Shown here: one piece after another, positions 1-6,636 of the stretch | How the letters are laid out: every line of letters begins with the position of its first letter | Numbering within the stretch: the first letter of the stretch is position 1 | DNA from: Bifidobacteriaceae bacterium | GTDB taxonomy: Bacteria; Actinomycetota; Actinomycetes; Actinomycetales; WQXJ01 | Direction of reading: 5' to 3' | Length of the DNA: 7,364 bases | Assembly: GCA_031266115.1 (NCBI GenBank) | Contig: JAISBQ010000362.1 | Location: forward strand, 1-7,364 | The notes under the pieces: model-generated | Database searches by the model: none | Told to the model about the DNA's origin: nothing | Seen by the model: only the letters and a program-made list of their open reading frames with translations | Position numbers and translations under genes: made by a program

Positions 1-3000
1 GTGCCCGCTTTGATTGTGGTGACCGGCGGGGCGACACCCGTCGATGGCGGCGCCGCCAGGGCGGCATCGGCTTGAAGCAGGGTGACGAGCGCCCGCGCCA
101 CCTGCTCATCGGATGCCGCCGGGTTCGCGAGAATGGCGCGGGCTCCCGCGAGCGCCGAGGCGAACGCCGCCCAGCTTTCCGGCGTGTACGCCGAAGCCAC
201 CTTTCCGGCGACCGCGTCGACGTATGACTTCAGCAACGGAATCTGGGACGGCACGGCAGGCGCATTGGTGGCGGGGACGGGCGCGGTGAGGCCCGACACC
301 GCGTCGACGAGCGCGACGATCGCCGCGGCCACATCCGCTTCGGTCGCCTGATAGAGGGCCGCCTTGGCCTGGACATCGCGTGCCTTCGCCAGCGCTGCCT
401 GGTACACGGCCCAACTCGCGGGGGTGTAATCCGAGGCGGAACGGTGCGCCGCAGCGCCGACCAGTGAGGCGAGGAGCGAACGAGTCGCCTCGCCGGCGGG
501 GTTGGCCACGGCGTCCCAGCGGGCCGTCACCGTGGTATCGGCATAGATCGGACGGGTGAAGTCAACCTTCTCCCCTGCCGAGGTGTACCACCCGGTGAAC
601 GTGTGACCGGCCCGCGTGGCGGCCTGCTCCACCACGGGCGTGCCCTTGGTCACGGTGAGGATCAGCCGCTTGGTGGCCCTGTCAGTGGCCGCCTCGGTGT
701 ACCCGTAATCGAAGGTGACCTGGGCGCGGTTGGCGATGGAGTAGGCGCTGGCCGCGTTGGTGCCAGTGTTGACGGGCACCGACATCGGGACAGCATTCTC
801 GGTGACGAACTGCGTGTAGCCAGGATTGACGGTCGCGTCGATCCGCGTGGTAGTCCCATGTGCCCACGTCAGACCGAAGCCAAAATCGTAGGCATTGCCT
901 GCGGCGTCGGTGTAGGGCACCATGTCGCGCGGCACGTCCTCGGCCTGGGCTTCAACCTCGGCCATGTCCTTGGGGAACTGGAGAGGCAGCATGCCGGTGG
1001 GGTGGACCGGTTCGGCCGATCCGGCGCCCTTGTATTCGGTCGAGCCGGTGAGCATATCCAGCACCGCTGAGCGCTGCGACTGGAACGTCACGAGGATGGC
1101 GTCGGCTGAGGGTTCGATCTCGGTGAGCACCGCCGGGTTGGACGTGTCGAACACCACGATCACGGGCTTGCCCGAGGCCTTGGCCGCCGCGAGCCGCTCC
1201 AATTGGCCGGCCGCCGAACCCGCCACATCGGGGGCCCCGCCGCCGAAGAAACCGCCGCCGATGCCGGTGTAGGCCTCGGTGGTGACCCCCTTGTAGCTGC
1301 GGTTGGCTTGGCCGATCACGGCGCCAGAACTATCCCTGATGGGCTCACCTGCCACCGATGTGGTCCTCGCATCGGTGGCCGTGTAGTCCTTGAAGTCGAG
1401 GTTGATCGGAGCATAGGAGTTGGTGTGGGCGGTCATGTCGCGTGAGCCGCCACCCGAGGAGATGGAGTTCATGAAGACGAGCGCCACATCCGCCGATGCC
1501 GCGTCGGCGGGATCGGTGATGACGTTGCCGGTACCGAAGTAGGTCTCGAGAAGGTCGATGGTTGCCGACGCCAGCGGCACGTCGGCGTTGGCCGGGGCGT
1601 AGACGGTGGTAGCCGACTTATCGAGGGGAAGCAGGTCGGATTGGTTCTTCGCCAGCACCATCGACTTGAGTTGCGCGTCGTAGCCGGCCTCCATGTAGGC
1701 CTGCTGGCCAACAGTGGTCTCGGTGTGGTCGGCATCGAGATACGGATTCTCGAAGAGCCCGGTACGGAAGATGTTCTTGAGCAGGCGGTAGGCCGAACCT
1801 TCCATCTGGTCGAGCAGCTTCGCCTTGTCTCCCGGCGTCGCGGCGTTGTAGGCCTTGACAATGGGGGCGGTGGTGTTCAGGCCGCCAAATTGGTCCACGC
1901 CCGCGTCGAGGAGCATCCTGGCGCGCGCGGCCATGTCGGTGAAGGAACCATCGGTGTCGATATCCGCGTTGGCCGGGTAGTGGTCGTCGACACCCCAGAT
2001 CATGCCGGCCAGATCTCCGTCGAACATCACGCCGGGACCGGTGGCGGGGCCGACCACGTTCCAGTCGGTGCAGACCACGCCGTCGAAATCGTACGAATCG
2101 CGCAGGACCCCGTTGATCATGTAGTCGCTGTAGGCGTTGGCCATGTTGAGGCTGGCGGCGGGGGAATTCGACTCATTGGACAGCGAGCCGGGGACCTGCA
2201 GGTAGGACACGGTGTAGTAGGGCATGACGGCCGTGGCCATCTCGGTGCCGTCCTCGAGGCTGAGCGAACCATCGACAAAGGGGATGAGGTGCGCGGTCCA
2301 GTTGCCACCGGGGAACACCGCATACTTGCCGTAGTTGTAGTGCGCGTCGCGGCCACCCTCGCCGGCGCCGCCGCCAGGCCAGTGCTTCATCATCGCGTTG
2401 ACGCTCTGGTAGCCCCAGCCGCCTGTGGCCGCGTCGTTGGCAATCGGGTCATAGACATCCGGGGTGGACCTGTCGGTGTTGGCGTAGGTGGTCTGGAATC
2501 CGTCGACATAGGCCCTCGACATGGCCGAGGCCAGCTTGGGATCCTCCCCGAAGGTGCCGTTGTAGCGCCCCCACCGGGGATCGGTGGCGATGTCGATCTG
2601 CGGCGATAGCGCGGTGGCGATGCCCAACGCCCGGTATTCGGCCGAAGCGATCTTGCCGAAGAGTTTGTTGACTGCCGGGTCGAAGGTCGCCCCCATGCCC
2701 AGCGAACTCGGCCACGCCGAGACGCCGGTGTTGGCGGAGAAGAACTCGACGTCGGAGGTGGAGCTGGTGCCGTGGCGGGGGTCGGAGGAGTTGTTGGCAG
2801 GGATTCCATATCCCAGCGCCTCGACAATCGACTGAATGTTGTTGTTCCACTCGGCGTGGACGCCCATCTGGCCGGCCGCGGCGGACCCCGCGATGAGAAC
2901 GTGGCGCAGGTCATCGTTGACGAGGAAGGTGATCTGATCCTGGTTGGGGATCGCGTCACTCCAGTCCGTCTGGTGACCCGAATAGAGCATGAGACCGGCG

Positions 3001-3611
3001 ATCTGTTGGACCCCATCCGGATCGGCCGCGAGCTGGGCGGCGAGGTCCGCGGCACGGTCCTCGGTGGACCTGGTCCAGTCCTCGTAGACGTCGAGGCGGC
3101 TGTTCTTGTTGAGATCCTTGAAGATCGGATTGGTGCCGTCCGGGGTGTATCCGACGGGGTTGACCGCGGCGCCGTTCGCAGTGATGAGATCGATCCCGGA
3201 GTATGTGGAGTAACCAAGCACCGTGGACGCCGTCCCTGACGCCGTCGCGATGGTGTGGACGTTCGGGTTGGCCTGCGAGTCTTCGATCCACTGGCCGTAC
3301 AGGGTGACATCTGAGGTGAGGCCCGTGAACGTGGTAGGTCCGAAGAAGCCGCCGCCAGCCGTCGCGGGGGCATCCGCACGTCCAGGGGTCGGCGAGGTGT
3401 ACCAGCCAGCGAACGTGTGGCCATCCCACGGTGCGGTCTCAGGGATCGCCATCGTCCCATCGCTGGTGGTCTCGACGGTGATGGTGTTCGCGGCATCGCG
3501 ATGGTGAAAAGTCACGGTGATATCCGCGGCCACGGCCCAGGGGCCGAGTGGGACGAGTGCAGCGCACAGCGCCAGAGCGCTTGCCGCCGCGAGGGGTGCG
3601 GTACGTTTCAT
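1..3611 (-). CDS. Secreted multidomain glycoside hydrolase family 3 (beta-glucosidase-like), 3' end cut by window edge
   Basis: Probable extracellular beta-glycosidase releasing non-reducing-end sugars from beta-linked glycans; the exact sugar cannot be read from sequence. The frame is open from ATG 3611 to the left edge (1203 complete codons, no stop). The start follows AAGGAG with an 8-base spacer. Order: Sec signal peptide (1 to about 28), Listeria-Bacteroides (InlB B-type) repeat about 30-108, an EF-hand-like loop with D166, N168, N170, D174 and E177, GH3 N-domain about 180-640, GH3 C-domain about 660-916, second B-type repeat about 963-1032, two FIVAR repeats about 1046-1187, then a Pro/Thr-rich linker. 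GH3 landmarks are DPRWGR (344-349), GEDP (355-358), KHWPGGG (409-415, with K409-H410), nucleophile motif CTDW with D516, and FGFGLTW (910-916). KHWPGGG followed by EGGRDAH and the DLNKN-type loop suggest a distinct GH3 subgroup. B-type and FIVAR modules point to a surface protein; any sorting signal would lie beyond the window. The acid/base residue could not be assigned. Confidence 0.93.
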   Translation of the reverse strand, partial: MKRTAPLAAASALALCAALVPLGPWAVAADITVTFHHRDAANTITVETTSDGTMAIPETAPWDGHTFAGWYTSPTPGRADAPATAGGGFFGPTTFTGLTSDVTLYGQWIEDSQANPNVHTIATASGTASTVLGYSTYSGIDLITANGAAVNPVGYTPDGTNPIFKDLNKNSRLDVYEDWTRSTEDRAADLAAQLAADPDGVQQIAGLMLYSGHQTDWSDAIPNQDQITFLVNDDLRHVLIAGSAAAGQMGVHAEWNNNIQSIVEALGYGIPANNSSDPRHGTSSTSDVEFFSANTGVSAWPSSLGMGATFDPAVNKLFGKIASAEYRALGIATALSPQIDIATDPRWGRYNGTFGEDPKLASAMSRAYVDGFQTTYANTDRSTPDVYDPIANDAATGGWGYQSVNAMMKHWPGGGAGEGGRDAHYNYGKYAVFPGGNWTAHLIPFVDGSLSLEDGTEMATAVMPYYTVSYLQVPGSLSNESNSPAASLNMANAYSDYMINGVLRDSYDFDGVVCTDWNVVGPATGPGVMFDGDLAGMIWGVDDHYPANADIDTDGSFTDMAARARMLLDAGVDQFGGLNTTAPIVKAYNAATPGDKAKLLDQMEGSAYRLLKNIFRTGLFENPYLDADHTETTVGQQAYMEAGYDAQLKSMVLAKNQSDLLPLDKSATTVYAPANADVPLASATIDLLETYFGTGNVITDPADAASADVALVFMNSISSGGGSRDMTAHTNSYAPINLDFKDYTATDARTTSVAGEPIRDSSGAVIGQANRSYKGVTTEAYTGIGGGFFGGGAPDVAGSAAGQLERLAAAKASGKPVIVVFDTSNPAVLTEIEPSADAILVTFQSQRSAVLDMLTGSTEYKGAGSAEPVHPTGMLPLQFPKDMAEVEAQAEDVPRDMVPYTDAAGNAYDFGFGLTWAHGTTTRIDATVNPGYTQFVTENAVPMSVPVNTGTNAASAYSIANRAQVTFDYGYTEAATDRATKRLILTVTKGTPVVEQAATRAGHTFTGWYTSAGEKVDFTRPIYADTTVTARWDAVANPAGEATRSLLASLVGAAAHRSASDYTPASWAVYQAALAKARDVQAKAALYQATEADVAAAIVALVDAVSGLTAPVPATNAPAVPSQIPLLKSYVDAVAGKVASAYTPESWAAFASALAGARAILANPAASDEQVARALVTLLQADAALAAPPSTGVAPPVTTIKAG
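51..476 (-). repeat. Two tandem FIVAR-type helical repeats encoded in the GH3 gene
   Basis: Two Ala-rich units match each other and the FIVAR pattern. Unit 1 (about residues 1046-1108, bases 288-476) contains DYTPASWAVYQAALAKA. Unit 2 (about 1126-1187, bases 51-236) contains AYTPESWAAFASALAGA. Each is followed by a spacer and then a second helix of the form EADVAAAIVALVDA or DEQVARALVTLLQA. The YTP motifs (Y1062 and Y1142) are 80 residues apart. FIVAR units are typical of cell-surface proteins and glycan-active enzymes of Gram-positives, as spacers or binding modules. More copies could follow outside the window. Confidence 0.8.
516..728 (-). other. C-terminal Listeria-Bacteroides (InlB B-type) repeat domain of the GH3 protein
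   Basis: Residues about 963-1032 read QVTFDYGYTE, then a charged strand region, then AGHTFTGWYTSAGEKVDF and end in YADTTVTARW (W1032). This is a canonical copy: a first strand, the G[YH]TF.GWYT core with W1008, and the terminal T-[LV]-x-A-x-W. It follows the GH3 C-domain directly and precedes the FIVAR repeats. Confidence 0.82.
3288..3524 (-). other. N-terminal Listeria-Bacteroides (InlB B-type) repeat domain of the GH3 protein
   Basis: Residues about 30-108 show the pattern of this small beta-grasp-like module: ITVTF at the start, GHTFAGWYTSP in the middle (W70), and TSDVTLYGQW at the end (W108). Compared with the usual module, the stretch after WYTS is expanded by a Gly/Ala/Pro-rich insertion containing GGGFFG (86-91). 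The family is common in secreted and surface proteins of Gram-positives and Bacteroidetes. Its role here is not known. Confidence 0.75.
3525..3611 (-). other. Sec signal peptide of the GH3 protein
   Basis: The first 29 residues have a basic start (MKR), a hydrophobic Ala/Leu-rich core (about residues 5-22), a Pro/Gly turn, and AVAAD at the end. Signal peptidase I cleavage is expected after A28 or A29. There is no twin arginine. The cysteine at residue 16 is preceded by Leu rather than Gly/Ala/Ser, so this is not a good lipobox. Confidence 0.88.
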
Positions 3612-3619
3612 CAGGATAA

Positions 3620-3625
3620 CTCCTT
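3620..3625 (-). promoter_or_regulatory. Ribosome binding site of the GH3 gene
   Basis: On the minus strand the sequence reads AAAAAGGAG, then 8 bases, then ATG at 3611. This is a strong Shine-Dalgarno match at good distance and fixes the start, which also gives a clean signal peptide. Confidence 0.85.
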
Positions 3626-3643
3626 TTTGGTCTGTGCTCGTTG

Positions 3644-3671
3644 TTATTAACGAACGGCCCTGGGTGTGCAG
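3644..3671 (-). promoter_or_regulatory. Possible promoter of the GH3 gene
   Basis: The minus strand carries TAATAA at 3649-3644, a good -10-like hexamer. The best hexamer 16 bases upstream is CTGCAC (3671-3666), a weak -35 match. Transcription would start near 3636, giving a leader of about 25 bases that contains the ribosome binding site. The weak -35 lies inside the 19-bp palindrome. This is pattern matching only. Confidence 0.3.
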
Positions 3672-3679
3672 CGCACCCA
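3661..3679. promoter_or_regulatory. 19-bp near-perfect palindrome, candidate operator
   Basis: TGGGTGTGCAGCGCACCCA has 8 of 9 base pairs matching around a central A; only the seventh pair (T/G) is broken. It lies 50 bases upstream of the GH3 start codon and overlaps the predicted -35 region, the right place for a repressor site. The TGGG...CCCA ends recall LacI-family operators such as the actinobacterial CebR box, but the spacing and odd length differ. It is not followed by a T-run on either strand, so a terminator role is unlikely. Confidence 0.45.
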
Positions 3680-3685
3680 CGACCA

Positions 3686-3702
3686 GGTCAGGGGATATGA
3701 CC
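3686..3702. promoter_or_regulatory. Inverted repeat GGTCA-N7-TGACC
   Basis: GGTCA (3686-3690) and TGACC (3698-3702) form 5-bp inverted arms around GGGGATA. The element lies just upstream of the 19-bp palindrome relative to the GH3 gene, with centres about 24 bases apart. It could be a second regulator site. A 5-bp arm can arise by chance in GC-rich DNA, so confidence is low. Confidence 0.25.
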
Positions 3703-3830
3703 CGAGGCAGGGTAACCGCAGATCATGGGGCCCGTGACCGTATGTGGCGCCGCCATCCTATCCATCTTCCACTGTCTTGCGCCGTGGCAGCATGCGATTC
3801 TGAGGAACCCCTTTTATATCGTTTACCGTC

Positions 3831-4742
3831 TCAATTCCGCGACATCTCTATGGCGATCATCGCCCGTTCCGTGGCCCCGAGTCCGGCGTCGATCCACACG
3901 ACACGCGGATCACGGCGGAACCACTTGCGCTGCCGCCGTGCCAACTGCCTGGTGGCCAGGGCGATCGCCTCGCCGGCCTCGGCGCGGGTCATTTTCCCGT
4001 CGATTACGGCCAGTCCCTGCGCATAGCCCGTCGCCCTCGATGCCGTCCGTCCCTCACGCAGCCCGGCAGCGGCCAGCGCTTCCACCTCCTCGATCAGACC
4101 GTCGGCCAGCATCCGGCGCACACGGGCGTCAATCGCCTCGTCCACGGCGGCCGCGTCCCCATCCACCCCCAGTTGCACGGCAGGAGCCGCGTAGACATAG
4201 CGTGGCAGCCTCGCTGCGAAAGGCCTACCGGTCACCTCGATCACCTCCAGCGCCCGGACGATCCGCCGCGTGTTGCCCGGACCGATCTCGGCGGCCGCCA
4301 CCGGATCGCGCTCGGCCAGCAACGCGTGGAGGACACCCGGCGCCGCCTGCGCGGCCCGCGCCTCCCACGCCGCGCGCACGGCCGGATCGGCCGGCGGGAA
4401 CTCGATCTGGTCCACCAACGCCCGGACATACAGTCCCGACCCCCCCACCGCCACGGCACGGTGCCCGCGCGCACCGATCTCCGACACATCGGCGCGGGCG
4501 CAGCGCTGATACGCCGCGACCGAAGCGTCCTGCCGTACGTCGAGCACATCGATCTGATGGTGGGCGATTCCGCGCCTCGCGGCCGGGGGCACTTTGGCTG
4601 TCCCGATATCCATCCCGCGGTAGAGCTGCATCGCGTCGGCCCCCACGATCTCGGCACCCAGCCATTCGGCCACGTCGAGCGCCAGGTCAGACTTCCCGGT
4701 CGCCGTCGGCCCGACGATGGCGATCAGCGTGGGCCCGCTCAT
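3831..4742 (-). CDS. miaA: tRNA dimethylallyltransferase MiaA
   Basis: Transfers the dimethylallyl group of DMAPP to N6 of A37 in tRNAs reading UNN codons, giving i6A37, which MiaB can later methylthiolate. The protein has 303 residues, a normal length. Visible motifs are the P-loop GPTATGKS (11-18), DAMQLYRGMDIGTAK (36-50) with the catalytic-region Asp36, VGGSGLY (99-105, Ser102 where E. coli has Thr), the NTRRIVRALEV block (157-167), TASRATGY (233-240), and a basic tRNA-binding C-terminal region around RQLARRQRKWFRRD (265-278). The ATG shares four bases (ATGA) with the hisN stop and has no strong Shine-Dalgarno of its own, only GGGG very close to the start, so coupled translation is likely. 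In many actinobacteria I expect miaA beside miaB, dapF or hflX, so this neighbourhood is less usual. It is the last gene of the unit. Confidence 0.96.
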   Translation of the reverse strand: MSGPTLIAIVGPTATGKSDLALDVAEWLGAEIVGADAMQLYRGMDIGTAKVPPAARRGIAHHQIDVLDVRQDASVAAYQRCARADVSEIGARGHRAVAVGGSGLYVRALVDQIEFPPADPAVRAAWEARAAQAAPGVLHALLAERDPVAAAEIGPGNTRRIVRALEVIEVTGRPFAARLPRYVYAAPAVQLGVDGDAAAVDEAIDARVRRMLADGLIEEVEALAAAGLREGRTASRATGYAQGLAVIDGKMTRAEAGEAIALATRQLARRQRKWFRRDPRVVWIDAGLGATERAMIAIEMSRN

Positions 4743-5539
4743 GACCCCAGGTAGCCGAGAACCTGGGCGTGAAGGAGGGCGTTGGTGGCCAAAGCGTCAC
4801 GCCCAAACGGACCCTCGACCCGGCCCGCGGTATCCGTGAACCTGCCGCCCGCTTCGGTGACGATCGGCGCCAGGGCGGCCATATCGTGCAGCGCCAGCTC
4901 GGGTTCGGCGGCGATATCGACCGCACCCTCGGCAACGAGCATGTAGGACCAAAAGTCGCCATATCCGCGCGTGCGCCACACCACGCGTGTCAGTGCCAAG
5001 AAATCCGCCAACCGCTCCTGCTTCTCCCATCCACCCAGCGACGAACAGGAGAAGGACGCCTCAGCCAACTCCGCCACGCGAGAGACGTGGATGCGGCGTG
5101 CCGAGCTCATTGAGCGGCCCGTCCACGCCCCTTCGCCCTTGGCGGCAAACCATCGCCGGCGCAAAGCGGGAGCCGAGACCAGCCCCAGCACAGCCTCGCC
5201 ATCGTCGATCAATCCGATCAAGGTAGCCCACACCGGGACGCCCCGCAGGTAGTTCTTCGTGCCGTCGATCGGATCGATCACCCACACCCGCGACGATTCG
5301 CCCTGATCGTCATATTCCTCACCCCGGATAGCGTCGCCATGGCGTGCGGAGGAAAGCATCTGGCGGATGCGCCGCTCGGCCGTGTGATCGGCATCTGTCA
5401 CCGGGGTCAAGTCGGGCTTGGATTCGACCCGCAGATCCTCCGCCTGAAAACGAGCGAGAGTCACCTCATCGGCGTGATCGGCCAACGCGTGTGCGAGCCG
5501 CAGATCGCCGTCGTAGTCGTAATCGCCGTGGATGCTCAT
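4739..5539 (-). CDS. hisN: Histidinol-phosphatase, HisN (inositol monophosphatase family)
   Basis: Predicted to dephosphorylate L-histidinol phosphate to histidinol, the penultimate stage of histidine biosynthesis, as a Mg-dependent cytosolic enzyme. The chosen start gives 266 residues, close to the actinobacterial HisN length. Metal-site motifs of the family are present: GEE (73-75), DPIDGTKN (89-96, with D89 and D92) and a C-terminal HDMAAL with D219. KPDLTPVTDAD (41-51) and the block after DGTKN, RGVPVWATLI, fit HisN better than general inositol monophosphatases. The ATG at 5539 overlaps the rsgA stop as ATGA and follows AAAGGTGG 9 bases upstream. A longer frame from 5602 would run deep into rsgA with an Arg/Gly-rich extension and is unlikely. 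One oddity is His218 where the family normally has Trp before the metal Asp. A broader inositol-phosphatase function cannot be fully excluded. Confidence 0.9.
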   Translation of the reverse strand: MSIHGDYDYDGDLRLAHALADHADEVTLARFQAEDLRVESKPDLTPVTDADHTAERRIRQMLSSARHGDAIRGEEYDDQGESSRVWVIDPIDGTKNYLRGVPVWATLIGLIDDGEAVLGLVSAPALRRRWFAAKGEGAWTGRSMSSARRIHVSRVAELAEASFSCSSLGGWEKQERLADFLALTRVVWRTRGYGDFWSYMLVAEGAVDIAAEPELALHDMAALAPIVTEAGGRFTDTAGRVEGPFGRDALATNALLHAQVLGYLGS

Positions 5540-6636
5540 CTCGCGCTGCCACCTTTCGCCACCGGACCTGCCCCGCCGGCCCCCTCGGCGCGGCTGAGCC
5601 ACAGCCTACGGATGGAATCGAGCCGCGACCAGCGATTCGCATCGACTCCTGCCCATTCGTCGAGCCAACAGTCCGGGGCGTCGGACGCGTGCGTGCATCC
5701 GCGGGGGCAGTTCTCGGCCGCTGCCGCGAGATCCGCGAACGCCGCAAGAACACGCTCGGGACGGACATGACCCAGGCCGAAGGAGCGGATGCCCGGAGTG
5801 TCGATCACCCAGCCGCCGCCGGGGAGGGGAAGTGCGATGACGTTGGTCGACGTATGCCTTCCCCGCCCTGTGACCTCGTTGACATCGCCCGTCGCCCTCG
5901 CCGCGCCCGGCACCAGGGCGTTGACCAACGTGGACTTGCCGACGCCCGAGTGCCCCACGAGCACGGAGACCCGCCCCGCCATGCGGTCTCGCACATCCCC
6001 GAGGCCCATGAGGTCGCCGGCCAGCTCTGCATCCTCCGCGCCGTCCGGGAGTCCGGTGACGACCACCGTGACACCAAGCGGCACGTAGAGCGCCTCCAAA
6101 TCGGCCCGTTCGACCGTGGCCAAGTCCGACTTGGTAAGGCACAGCACTGCGTCCATCCCGGCGTCGTAGGCGGCGACAAGACAGCGGTCGATCAACCGAG
6201 GTCTGGGCGGCGGATCGGCAACGGACGTCACCACCACCAGCTGATCGGCATCGGCGACGATCACGCGTTCGGAGGGATCGGCATCGTCGGCACTGCGTCT
6301 GAGAACGGAGGTCCGGGGGGCAAGGCGGACGATCCTCGCCAACGTGCCCTGGCTGCCCGATACGTCGCCCACGAGGAACACCAGATCGCCGACCACGATC
6401 GAGGTATGGCCCAATTCGCGCGCCTTCATCGCCGTGATGGTGCCCGCGCCGGCCGGTATGCCGCCGGCCGGCGGTTCGAGTACCACCGCATACCGGCCCC
6501 GGTCCGTGCGCACCACCCGTGCGGGAACCGCGCCCGCGTGCTCAGGGCGACGCTTGGTGCGCGGCCGTGACCCGCGCGGATTGGGTCTCGCCCGCACGTC
6601 GGATTCGTCCAGCGAGCGCCAATCGCCTCGCTTCAC
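5536..6636 (-). CDS. rsgA: Ribosome small subunit-dependent GTPase RsgA
   Basis: Circularly permuted GTPase that checks late 30S subunit maturation. The chosen GTG start gives 366 residues. An N-terminal basic segment (about 20-34, RGSRPRTKRRPEH) precedes the OB-fold (about 35-110). The permuted G motifs follow: G4 TKSD (168-171), G1 GHSGVGKS (228-235), the RGRHTST switch region (258-264) and G3 DTPG (279-282). The zinc-finger-like end has C310, C314, H316 and C323 (C-X3-C-X-H-X6-C). The C-C spacing is shorter than E. coli YjeQ, but matches what I recall of actinobacterial members. The GTG at 6636 overlaps the aroA stop as GTGA and has GGAGG 7 bases upstream. An alternative ATG at 6663 would add nine residues and overlap aroA by 31 bases; it is less likely. 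The C-terminal tail is Gly/Ala-rich and poorly conserved. A 4-base overlap also links it to hisN downstream. Confidence 0.95.
   Translation of the reverse strand: MKRGDWRSLDESDVRARPNPRGSRPRTKRRPEHAGAVPARVVRTDRGRYAVVLEPPAGGIPAGAGTITAMKARELGHTSIVVGDLVFLVGDVSGSQGTLARIVRLAPRTSVLRRSADDADPSERVIVADADQLVVVTSVADPPPRPRLIDRCLVAAYDAGMDAVLCLTKSDLATVERADLEALYVPLGVTVVVTGLPDGAEDAELAGDLMGLGDVRDRMAGRVSVLVGHSGVGKSTLVNALVPGAARATGDVNEVTGRGRHTSTNVIALPLPGGGWVIDTPGIRSFGLGHVRPERVLAAFADLAAAAENCPRGCTHASDAPDCWLDEWAGVDANRWSRLDSIRRLWLSRAEGAGGAGPVAKGGSAR

Larger units (their letters stand above)
3612..3830. other. Intergenic region between miaA and the GH3 gene
   Basis: This is the only substantial non-coding stretch in the window (219 bases). 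Its GH3-proximal third holds the ribosome binding site, possible promoter and two dyad elements listed separately. The miaA-proximal part (about 3705-3830) contains an AT-rich patch (TATAAAA on the minus strand near 3815) and short GC-rich palindromes. I found no hairpin followed by a T-run that would end the upstream operon, and no tRNA or convincing small ORF. Confidence 0.6.

Noticed and set aside
1641..2609. Plus-strand open frame (322 codons) opposite the GH3 catalytic domain
   Set aside because: The Val/Gly/His-rich translation has no recognisable motifs and lies antisense to the conserved KHWPGGG and CTDW regions.
1236..3356. GGGFFG present twice in the GH3 protein (residues 86-91 and 785-790)
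   Set aside because: It is a short low-complexity match in Gly-rich loops of unrelated domains with no similarity around it; probably chance.
2390..3496. Minus-strand open frame (368 codons) in another frame of the GH3 gene
   Set aside because: It is an Arg/Pro/Ser/Thr-rich out-of-frame translation; the GH3 frame over the same bases is clearly the coding one.
3561..3569. Lipoprotein signal at Cys16 of the GH3 protein
   Set aside because: The residue before the Cys is Leu, which breaks the lipobox, and a normal signal peptidase I site (AVAA) follows.
3740..3760. GC-rich TGGCG/CGCCA palindrome downstream of miaA as a terminator
   Set aside because: The arms are short with essentially no loop and there is no T-run after it on the minus strand.
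3725..4744. Plus-strand open frame (339 codons) opposite miaA
   Set aside because: The Arg/Pro/Ser-rich translation is typical of a reverse-strand shadow, and miaA on the other strand has all family motifs.
4739..5602. Longer HisN starting at 5602
   Set aside because: The extra 21 residues are Arg/Gly-rich and unlike the family, and would overlap rsgA by 67 bases. The ATG at 5539 has a ribosome binding site and an ATGA overlap.
5344..6570. Long plus-strand open frame (408 codons) opposite rsgA and hisN
   Set aside because: It is antisense to two clearly conserved genes. Its composition is Arg/Gly/His/Pro-rich, as expected for a GC-rich shadow frame, and no domain is recognisable.
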